Source: Acidobacteriaceae bacterium (GTDB lineage: Bacteria; Acidobacteriota; Terriglobia; Terriglobales; Acidobacteriaceae). From it: 14,296 bases of DNA. The notes beneath the pieces are model-generated. The model did not search any database. It saw only the letters and a list, made by a program, of their open reading frames with translations, and was not told where the DNA came from. Made by a program: the position numbers and the translations under genes. The DNA is taken from contig JAUTWY010000081.1 in assembly GCA_030838305.1 (NCBI GenBank), positions 1-14,296 on the forward strand, given 5' to 3'. Below are positions 6,669 through 12,563 of this stretch, one piece after another (the first letter of the stretch is position 1; each line of letters starts with the position of its first letter).

Positions 6669-6752
6669 AGTGGTCAGTGGTCAGTGATCAGTGGTCAGCG
6701 GTCAAAAAATCAGGCTATTTTACCGGCCACTGACCGCTGACCTCTGGCCACT
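6669..6752. repeat. Inverted array of 7-bp repeats between ftsA and ftsZ
   Basis: The left arm (6669-6703) is five heptads: agtggtc, agtggtc, agtgatc, agtggtc, agcggtc. The right arm (6725-6752) is four heptads in opposite orientation: ggccact, gaccgct, gacctct, ggccact. A 21-nt AT-rich loop lies between. Transcribed, it would form a long imperfect stem that can slip by one heptad. It starts 5 nt after the ftsA stop and ends 45 nt before the ftsZ ATG. No T-tract follows, so it is not an intrinsic terminator. It could be a mobile intergenic repeat, an RNA processing or stabilising hairpin, or both. Confidence 0.8.
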
Positions 6753-6784
6753 GGTGGAAAGCGGAAACGAACAGAAATTCAGAT

Positions 6785-6792
6785 AGAGGTGG
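6785..6792 (+). promoter_or_regulatory. Shine-Dalgarno deciding the ftsZ start
   Basis: The motif agaggtgg lies 5 nt before the ATG at 6798. An in-frame GTG at 6789 lies inside this motif and would add only Met-Asp-Thr, so the ATG is the better start. Confidence 0.75.
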
Positions 6793-6797
6793 ACACA

Positions 6798-8099
6798 ATG
6801 AAAAACGATTCAAAGAGCGATTCAAAGATTCGCATCAGTTTCAACGAGGAGCCGCTCAACGATGCCAAGATTAAGGTGATCGGCGTCGGCGGTGGCGGTG
6901 GCAATGCGGTAAACCGGATGATCGATGCCGGAGTGGAGGGTATCGAGTTCATCGTCGCCAACACGGACTTGCAGGCGCTGCGATTGTCGCGCGCGCCGGT
7001 GAAGCTGCAACTGGGTGTGAAGCTCACGAATGGCCTGGGAGCGGGAGCGAATCCGGAAGTGGGGCGTAAAGCGGCGCTGGAGGATTCCGACAAGATTATT
7101 GAAGCGCTTGAGGGCGCAGACATGGTGTTTGTGACCACTGGGCTGGGCGGCGGAACGGGCACGGGCGCGGCTCCGATCATCGCGTCACTGGCCAGTGAGA
7201 TGGGAGCGCTCACCGTCGCGGTGGTTACGAAGCCGTTCTCGTTTGAAGGAAAGCGGCGCATGACGCAGGCGGAGAAAGGAATCGCCGAGTTGATGGAATC
7301 CGTCGACACCACCATCGTGATTCCGAATGAAAAGCTGCTGGCGGTGGCGGAGAATGCCGGCTTCTTCGAGTCGTTTCGAGTGGCCGATGACATTCTACGG
7401 CAGGGCGTGCAGGGCATCTCCGACATCATTACGATTCCCGGCATCATCAATCGGGACTTTGCCGACGTGAAGACGATCATGGCGCGAATGGGTTACGCCG
7501 TGATGGGTACGGCGACGGCGAGCGGCCAGAACCGCACGGCGGACGCCGCCCGGCGGGCCATTGCTTCACCGCTGCTGGAGGCGGGTGCGATCGACGGGGC
7601 ACGCGGTATCCTGATTAATATCACCGGTTCCGCTTCGCTGAAACTGGCTGAGGTGCAGCAAGCTTGCACCATTATCCAGAGTGCGGCGCATGAGGACGCC
7701 AATATCATCTTTGGCGCGGTGATGGATGAGAAGATGAAGGATGCGGTGAAGATTACCGTGATCGCCACTGGCTTCGGAGAAGTGAGCCGGCCTCGCCAGC
7801 GCCATGCGGAAGTGCGGAATTCCTTCGCGGCCTCGCACGATGACGCCATGGATTTCCCGGATCCCGTGGGCCCGGTTCATTCCGAGGTGTCATCGTTTCC
7901 TCGGCCGGCGTCCGACGGAAGAATGTCCGATGGGATGATGGAAGAAGCGAGCGTGGCGGAATCTGCGCCGGTCGCAATCGGGCATGCGGGTGCGGAAGTG
8001 ATTTCGCTCGACGCGATGCGCAACGCCATGGTGGCAAATTTCGAGAAGGAGGACTTGGACGTTCCGGCGTTCCTGCGCAAACGCGGAGAAGTCATGTAG
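6798..8099 (+). CDS. ftsZ: FtsZ, tubulin-like GTPase of the division ring
   Basis: A 433-aa bacterial tubulin that polymerises at midcell and recruits the divisome. Numbering from the ATG at 6798: the GTP-binding start is KVIGVGGGGGNAVNRM (26-41), the tubulin signature GGGTGTGAAP is at 117-126, and the T7 synergy loop NRDFADV (218-224) keeps both catalytic aspartates. The globular part ends near 328. A variable acidic/Pro/Ser linker spans about 330-416, and the conserved C-terminal peptide DLDVPAFLRKRGEVM (419-433) is the docking site for FtsA and similar tethers. The gene follows ftsA after a heptad repeat array and has a good ribosome binding site. All key residues are present. No terminator with a T-tract follows; a hairpin without T-tract occurs at 8159-8184. 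Confidence 0.99.
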   Translation: MKNDSKSDSKIRISFNEEPLNDAKIKVIGVGGGGGNAVNRMIDAGVEGIEFIVANTDLQALRLSRAPVKLQLGVKLTNGLGAGANPEVGRKAALEDSDKIIEALEGADMVFVTTGLGGGTGTGAAPIIASLASEMGALTVAVVTKPFSFEGKRRMTQAEKGIAELMESVDTTIVIPNEKLLAVAENAGFFESFRVADDILRQGVQGISDIITIPGIINRDFADVKTIMARMGYAVMGTATASGQNRTADAARRAIASPLLEAGAIDGARGILINITGSASLKLAEVQQACTIIQSAAHEDANIIFGAVMDEKMKDAVKITVIATGFGEVSRPRQRHAEVRNSFAASHDDAMDFPDPVGPVHSEVSSFPRPASDGRMSDGMMEEASVAESAPVAIGHAGAEVISLDAMRNAMVANFEKEDLDVPAFLRKRGEVM

Positions 8100-8513
8100 C
8101 GAATGTAGAGAGAACATAAGAAAAATAAAATTAAGAACGTGCAAAGAATGCGACATGAAAGTGCAAGGGTCCGGACCGGCACTTAGGGGATGAAGAGAAA
8201 AGCCTTGCAGGAGAGTGCAGTATCTTTTCAGTAACGAGGTAACAGGTTACTGTGGGCTCTGGAACCAAGGTAAGTTCCGTTTAAGTGCTTGTTCCGTAAT
8301 GGGTTAGGTCAAAACAACTGTTTCCTTCAAGCAAAACTTTGTTGTTGCGTGAAACAGCGTAACTCCCGTAATATCGCGAAGTTGGCAGAAAGTTACTGCT
8401 TGCCGCTGAAGCCTGGCAAGCTTCGTGCATCTCAACATACAGCAAGTCCGGCTGATCGAGGATTCGAGCAGAGATCTCGATCAGAAATCCGGACCCAGGG
8501 GAACGAACCAAAG
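8100..8513 (+). other. 414-nt gene-free structured leader between ftsZ and the transpeptidase
   Basis: No convincing gene lies here. A frame is open from 8289 into the transpeptidase gene, but its start would be TTG and its peptide has no domain or signal character. Hairpins visible by eye are 8159-8184 (aagtgc/gcactt enclosing palindrome ggtccggacc), 8229-8252 (cagtaac/gttactg), 8398-8421 (gcttgcc/ggcaagc) and a long stem at 8446-8494. A weak -35/-10 pair (TTGCGT, 18 nt, TAATAT at 8369-8374) could start a transcript of about 130 nt of leader. I could not match this region to a known riboswitch class. Confidence 0.5.
8446..8494 (+). promoter_or_regulatory. Long hairpin abutting the transpeptidase ribosome binding site
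   Basis: The left arm gtccgg + ctgatcgag (8446-8460) pairs with ctcgatcag (8476-8484) and ccggac (8489-8494). That gives 15 base pairs with a 4-nt bulge (aaat) and a 15-nt loop. It ends 2 nt before the Shine-Dalgarno-like AGGGGA at 8497-8502. The position suggests control of translation or message stability, which is an inference. Confidence 0.55.
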
Positions 8514-9752
8514 ATGTCAAAGTGGGGAACGCGCTCTCTTCGTCTGGTGGTCATAGTAGGAGGACTGTTGTGCGTGCCTGGAATCTGGGCGGCGCACGTT
8601 GATCCCCACGCACTGAATACCCGGAAGTCAAAATCCACTAAGCTGAGTGAGTCTCAGCGGACCAGGCGGCGCATCCGCCACTTGGCGCGCGGCCGCAGCG
8701 TGGCTGGCCGCAGGCCGGGGTTGACGCGGGCTTCGGCGACGACTCGCCGGCACCGCTATCACGAACGCTTTTTCATGAGTTCGTTTGCCGAAGGAATTGC
8801 CGCGGGCGATATTACAGACGGCGAAGACGCGGTGGTGCGTCAGGCGGCGATTGATGCCCTGGGCAACATGAATGGCACGGTCGTGGCGATCGAGCCGACC
8901 AGCGGACGCGTGCTGGCCTTGGTGAACCAGAAGCTGGCGCTGTCGAGTGGTGCGCAACCTTGCTCGACCATCAAACTTTCCGTAGCTCTGGCCGCGCTCA
9001 ATGAGGGCCTGATTTCGAAGGAAACCGAAGTTCCGCTCGGACGCCGCAGCCGGATGAATCTGACGCAGGCTCTGGCCCATTCCAACAATGCCTATTTCGA
9101 GGCGTTGGGACGAAGACTGGGATTCGAGAAAGTCGCTTACTACGCCCACCAATACGGATTGGGCGAACTAGCTGGTTACGACATTCCGGGGGAGCAGGCG
9201 GGCATGTATCCCGACGAGGCGATTTCACAGAAACTGGGCGGCGTCGGCAAAATGTGCTCTTTCGGAGAAGGCATTTCGATGACGCCGTTGCAGCTGGGCG
9301 CAATGGTTTCGGCGATCGCGAACGGGGGAACGCTCTATTACCTCCAGCATCCGACCACGCCGGAGGAAGTCGCGAGTTTTCAGCCGCGCATCAAACGGCA
9401 ACTCGACATCGCTCCGCTGATCCCGGAAATATCCCTGGGCATGGCGGGGGCGGTGCAATATGGCACTGCGCGACGGCTGGGACTTAACTTCAGCGAGGAA
9501 GAAATCCTGGGCAAGACCGGAACCTGTTCACACGCCGGCACTCGCTTCGGGTGGTTCGCCTCCTACGTCAATACCAGCAGGGGACGCGTGGTTGTAGTTG
9601 TTTTCCTGCAAGGCGGCAGGCCTACGTATGGGCCCAAGGCGGCCGAGATTGCCGGAGTGATGTACCGCAATCTTTACGATCACAACTTTTTCATCGCGGG
9701 CGACAAGTCAACGGACGCCGCTGCGTCAAAACCCGTGGGCGCAACGCAATAG
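8514..9752 (+). CDS. Small penicillin-binding transpeptidase, exported
   Basis: A 412-aa serine DD-transpeptidase-fold protein acting outside the inner membrane on peptidoglycan stem peptides. Residues 9-27 are a signal peptide or anchor (LRLVVIVGGLLCVPGIWAA). Residues 36-86 are an Arg/Ser/Thr-rich basic linker. The transpeptidase domain covers about 118-395, with STIK (S151 nucleophile, K154), SNN (190-192) and KTGT (334-337), all intact. The usual PGSTFK context reads PCSTIK. The N-terminal dimerisation domain of class B enzymes such as FtsI is missing, and no glycosyltransferase domain is present. At 412 aa it is well below the roughly 570-600 aa of FtsI. The ATG at 8514 has AGGGGA 11 nt upstream and starts directly before the signal peptide. 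Its place after ftsZ suggests a septal or elongation role; a carboxypeptidase or beta-lactam sensor role is also possible. Confidence 0.85.
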   Translation: MSKWGTRSLRLVVIVGGLLCVPGIWAAHVDPHALNTRKSKSTKLSESQRTRRRIRHLARGRSVAGRRPGLTRASATTRRHRYHERFFMSSFAEGIAAGDITDGEDAVVRQAAIDALGNMNGTVVAIEPTSGRVLALVNQKLALSSGAQPCSTIKLSVALAALNEGLISKETEVPLGRRSRMNLTQALAHSNNAYFEALGRRLGFEKVAYYAHQYGLGELAGYDIPGEQAGMYPDEAISQKLGGVGKMCSFGEGISMTPLQLGAMVSAIANGGTLYYLQHPTTPEEVASFQPRIKRQLDIAPLIPEISLGMAGAVQYGTARRLGLNFSEEEILGKTGTCSHAGTRFGWFASYVNTSRGRVVVVVFLQGGRPTYGPKAAEIAGVMYRNLYDHNFFIAGDKSTDAAASKPVGATQ

Positions 9753-9785
9753 TTCAGACTGCTGAATTTTGATATCAGTTTTCAC

Positions 9786-9818
9786 AAAAGCCTCTCGCCT
9801 GAGAGGTCTTTTGTTTTA
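9786..9818. terminator. Bidirectional intrinsic terminator between convergent genes
   Basis: The stem aaaag + cctctc pairs with gagagg + ctttt through a single-nucleotide bulge, with loop gcct. T-rich sequence follows on the + strand (ttttgtttta), and the A-run at the left end gives a T-run for the minus strand. It lies 33 nt after the transpeptidase stop and about 35 nt after the end of the minus-strand ATPase gene. Confidence 0.8.
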
Positions 9819-9853
9819 TCCGCTACTTTGCTCGCGGAGAGCATTGCGGAGAA

Positions 9854-10597
9854 TTATTTCTTCCGCTCGTCGCGCTCGACGACTCCGTCCTTGATGTTCA
9901 CCACACGATGAGCGTACTCGGCGATGTCATGCTCGTGAGTGACCAGCACGATGGTGTTTCCTTCGCCGTGCAGACGGTCGAACAGAGCCATGATTTCATT
10001 TCCGGTCTGCGAATCGAGGTTGCCGGTGGGCTCGTCTGCCAAAATGATAGAAGGGCGATTGACCAGCGCCCGTGCCACGGCAACACGCTGACGTTGGCCT
10101 CCGGAAAGCTCATTTGGTTTGTGGGTCATACGTGATTCCATGCCCACGGCTGTCAATGCAGCCTTGGCGCGCTCGATGCGCTCGCTGGTTGGGACTCCAG
10201 CATAAATCAACGGCAGCTCTACGTTATGCAGAGCGGTGGCGCGGGCCAACAGGTTGAAAGTCTGAAACACGAAGCCGATTTCCTTGTTGCGGATGCGCGC
10301 CAGTTCATCGTCATCAAGTTCGCTCACCAGTTGGCTGTTCAGCCAGTATTCACCCTTGGTTGGCGTATCGAGGCAGCCAATCAGATTCATCAGCGTCGAC
10401 TTGCCGGAGCCGGAGGGGCCCATAATGGCAACGTACTCGCCTCGCTCGATGCGGAGGTTGACGCCGCGCAGAGCGTGCACCTGCTGCTCCGATCCCATGT
10501 CGTAAGTCTTCCAAAGATCCTCAGCCGCAATCATGCAGGATTGCGGCGGCGCTGAAACGGCGTTGGGCGACATGCTGATCACTTCTGCGGTTGCCAT
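9854..10597 (-). CDS. ABC transporter ATP-binding protein, MacB/LolD type
   Basis: A 247-aa nucleotide-binding subunit that would power a FtsX-like permease (efflux or lipoprotein release type). Walker A GPSGSGKST is at 60-68, Q-loop Q112 in FQTFNLL, the signature LSGGQRQRVAVARAL at 164-178, Walker B with catalytic glutamate IILADEP at 184-190, D-loop NLDS at 193-196, and the H-loop histidine H221 in VTHEHD. The family is recognised from VHALRGVNLRIERGEYVAIMG and GCLDTPTKGEYW. The ATG at 10597 has AGGAG 6 nt upstream; a GTG at 10621 would add eight residues and is less likely. It follows the adaptor gene by 135 nt in one operon. The permease normally encoded next is absent, because a terminator follows and then a convergent gene. 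Confidence 0.93.
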   Translation of the reverse strand: MATAEVISMSPNAVSAPPQSCMIAAEDLWKTYDMGSEQQVHALRGVNLRIERGEYVAIMGPSGSGKSTLMNLIGCLDTPTKGEYWLNSQLVSELDDDELARIRNKEIGFVFQTFNLLARATALHNVELPLIYAGVPTSERIERAKAALTAVGMESRMTHKPNELSGGQRQRVAVARALVNRPSIILADEPTGNLDSQTGNEIMALFDRLHGEGNTIVLVTHEHDIAEYAHRVVNIKDGVVERDERKK

Positions 10598-10603
10598 GTT
10601 TTT

Positions 10604-10608
10604 CTCCT
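10604..10608 (-). promoter_or_regulatory. Shine-Dalgarno deciding the ATPase start
   Basis: On the minus strand AGGAG lies 6 nt before the ATG whose A is at 10597. It is the best ribosome binding site among the minus-strand genes and supports the shorter ATPase. Confidence 0.75.
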
Positions 10609-10732
10609 GCTCCGGTGCCACTGGGTTCTCCGAGATTGAATTTCGAATCCGAGAGCTCGTTTCGTGTTCCAGTTCGAACTTGTTCTCCCAAACGCAGCGG
10701 CTTCTTCGTTGGACGCACGAAGCCGGCGAAGG

Positions 10733-12130
10733 TTATGTTTCGTCTTCCTTCTTAGGGGCGGAGTTATCGACTTTGACGGTGCTCCCGGAACGGAGCGTGC
10801 GCAAAATCTTATAGCTTCCGGTAATCACTTCATCCCCTTCACTCAATCCGCTCAACACCTCGAGGTCGCTGGTGCCTGCGATGCCGGTGGTCACGGGCAC
10901 GAACTCTGTTTTCTTATTGCGAATGACGAATACGCCCTGCACGTCCTGGTTTTTGTCCTTGTCCTTGTCTTTGGATGCAGTCTGCTTCGGGGGCGCCGCC
11001 GCTTGCACCGAGCCAGGACTCGCTTTCTCCTGCTCGAGTTGAGCCTTGCTGCGAACTGAAAGCGCCTGAATCGGAATGGCCAGCACGTTGCTTCGTGCTG
11101 CGGTTGTGATCTTGGCGGTGGTCGAAAGTCCGGGACGCAGATCGTGAGGCGGATCGGTCAACGTCACCACCACCTTGAAGTCTTTGGCTTCTTCGCTGGC
11201 GGTAGTTTGCTGCGAGGTGGCCACTCCGGTCGAACGTACGATGGCGTTATCTCCAATTTCGGAAACCGTGCCGTGAAAAATCTTTCTCGGAATCGCGTCG
11301 ATGGTCACTTCCGCAGGCTGGCCCAGGTGCACGTTTACAATGTCGGTCTCATCCACCTTCACTTCGGCGGTAATCACCGACATGTCGGCCAGTGTCATCA
11401 ACGTGCTGCCTGGCGAATTTTGAATGCCGATCACCACGGTTTCGCCTTCGCGCACCGGCAGGTTGGTGATGACGCCGTCAAAGGGAGCGGCATAGGTGGC
11501 TTTCTTCAAGACATCGGCGAAGCGAGTGAGTGTGGCCCGGTTCTGGCTTACATGCTTATCGGCGGAATCTTTCTGCGCCTTTGCTTGAGAGACACGGGCT
11601 TGCGCTTGAACCAGCCCGGAGTCGGCCGTAGCCCAGGCATTTCTGCGGCTATCAAAATCGGACTTGGAGATTAGACCGTCCTTAAACAGGCTCTCGGCGC
11701 GTTGCCAGTCCAGCTTATTGCGGTCGTAATCGGCTTGCGCGCGAAGAAGGTCTGCCTGGGAGGTTCTCAGCGCGGCATCGGCGGCCAAGGTGTCGGTCTC
11801 GGCAGCTTGCAGAGAAGCCTGATTGGCGTTCACGTCCGCCGACGACTGGACATTTTCCAATTGAGCCAGCACTTGACCCTTCCTGACGTGCTCTCCTTCT
11901 TTGACAAACAAATGCGTGATCTTGCCGAATGCATTGGCGCCGATGTTGACGTACGTCTTTGGCTTGATCTCGCCGGAGGCGCTCACCACCGCCGACAAGT
12001 CTTGGCGCTCTACCCTGCCACTCTGCACCGTAACTACATTCTTGCCGCTCTGGTGGACCGTGATGCCGACGATAATTGCCAACACGACGACCACGCCGAT
12101 CCCAATCGCTATTTTCTTCCAAAGTTTCAT
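10733..12130 (-). CDS. Periplasmic adaptor (membrane fusion protein), HlyD/MacA type
   Basis: A 465-aa adaptor subunit of a tripartite efflux system, anchored in the inner membrane and reaching through the periplasm. The N-terminal membrane helix is at 7-25 (AIGIGVVVVLAIIVGITV). The split lipoyl domain has GKITHLFVKEGEHVRKGQVLA (69-89) and its second half APFDGVITNLPVREGETV (215-232). An alpha-helical coiled-coil hairpin spans about 95-208, rich in Ala/Gln/Asp. The beta-barrel falls at 252-345 (VDETDIVNVHLGQPAEV, LRPGLSTTAKI) and the membrane-proximal domain at 348-455 (LAIPIQALSVR ... GLSEGDEVITG). A charged insert, KDKDKDKNQD (387-396), interrupts the membrane-proximal domain. The ATG at 12130 is chosen; an in-frame GTG at 12142, 9 nt after GGAG, is a real alternative adding four residues. 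The gene is first in an operon with the ATPase. Confidence 0.9.
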   Translation of the reverse strand: MKLWKKIAIGIGVVVVLAIIVGITVHQSGKNVVTVQSGRVERQDLSAVVSASGEIKPKTYVNIGANAFGKITHLFVKEGEHVRKGQVLAQLENVQSSADVNANQASLQAAETDTLAADAALRTSQADLLRAQADYDRNKLDWQRAESLFKDGLISKSDFDSRRNAWATADSGLVQAQARVSQAKAQKDSADKHVSQNRATLTRFADVLKKATYAAPFDGVITNLPVREGETVVIGIQNSPGSTLMTLADMSVITAEVKVDETDIVNVHLGQPAEVTIDAIPRKIFHGTVSEIGDNAIVRSTGVATSQQTTASEEAKDFKVVVTLTDPPHDLRPGLSTTAKITTAARSNVLAIPIQALSVRSKAQLEQEKASPGSVQAAAPPKQTASKDKDKDKNQDVQGVFVIRNKKTEFVPVTTGIAGTSDLEVLSGLSEGDEVITGSYKILRTLRSGSTVKVDNSAPKKEDET

Positions 12131-12363
12131 TCTTCCCGTCACCGTCCGAGGCTCCAGCCCGATCGAGCCAACATAGGCTCGCCGGGCGCGGGTTGACTAC
12201 CAGGATTCCCTTTGCCGCTATCACCGACCGCTCCGCGCAGGTGGGGGGACACAATCTGGATACGATCCCGCCGACAGGAAAGTTCCAACCTGTAATGGGG
12301 TGCCAGAACCCTGGGAATCCGGGGAGCAGCGCTGCCCGGTCATACCAGCTTATCGCGCCTAAA

Positions 12364-12394
12364 ATTATAGCTTGGTCCCGGGTCCAGCCTGCAA
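12364..12394 (-). promoter_or_regulatory. Putative sigma-70 promoter for the adaptor–ATPase operon
   Basis: On the minus strand a perfect TATAAT (12369 to 12364) is preceded, after a long 19-nt spacer, by TTGCAG (12394 to 12389). The predicted start is near 12357, giving a leader of more than 200 nt. The -10 is excellent; the spacing is one or two bases longer than ideal. Confidence 0.4.
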
Positions 12395-12494
12395 AAATTC
12401 GGTGGTCAGGGTGGGCAACTCCGCCAAATACCGGTCGCGTCCAAGCAATCGGGTGTTCCGGGTCCTCAATCTGTTCTGTTAAAGCGACTTAATC

Positions 12495-12524
12495 TTGCTT
12501 TCGCCTGCGCTCAGGGCCTAGAAT
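12495..12524 (+). promoter_or_regulatory. Putative sigma-70 promoter for the GWxTD gene
   Basis: TTGCTT (12495-12500), an 18-nt spacer, and TAGAAT (12519-12524), which matches 5 of 6 positions of the -10 consensus. The predicted start near 12531 gives a short leader that contains the AGGAG ribosome binding site. Confidence 0.5.
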
Positions 12525-12563
12525 GTCCCAAACGCGAGTTTGCGGTTGTTAGGAGTTCCTCTC

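Larger units (their letters stand above)
12131..12563. other. Divergent intergenic region with promoters for both flanking genes
   Basis: No gene with protein character is visible. The + strand frame that is open across 12076-12492 has no coding look. The region holds a small hairpin, cgagcc/ggctcg, at 12164-12181 in the adaptor leader, a 10-bp palindrome gcagcgctgc near 12330, and the two promoters listed separately. Their predicted starts (about 12357 leftward and about 12531 rightward) leave roughly 170 nt of shared upstream DNA. Confidence 0.6.

Noticed and set aside
6669..6752. CRISPR array
   Set aside because: The units are 7 bp and contiguous, with no spacers, and the second half is inverted. 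This is a tandem/inverted repeat.
6789..6797. GTG start of ftsZ at 6789
   Set aside because: The GTG lies within the Shine-Dalgarno motif that serves the ATG at 6798, and it would add only three residues.
8159..8184. Hairpin after ftsZ as an intrinsic terminator
   Set aside because: The stem is present but no T-tract follows, so termination is not supported. It is listed only as structure in the leader.
8190..8234. 14-codon leader peptide starting at the ATG 8190
   Set aside because: It is short, its purine-rich motif abuts the ATG with no spacing, and there is no run of regulatory codons. Too weak to call.
8289..8513. N-terminal extension of the transpeptidase from a TTG at 8289
   Set aside because: The extension would bury the signal peptide 75 residues inside the protein, has no domain character, and covers several hairpins. 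The ATG at 8514 has a Shine-Dalgarno-like AGGGGA and starts just before the signal peptide.
12076..12492. 138-residue + strand frame in the divergent intergenic region
   Set aside because: It overlaps the 5' end of the adaptor gene on the other strand, has no ribosome binding site or domain character, and covers likely promoter DNA.
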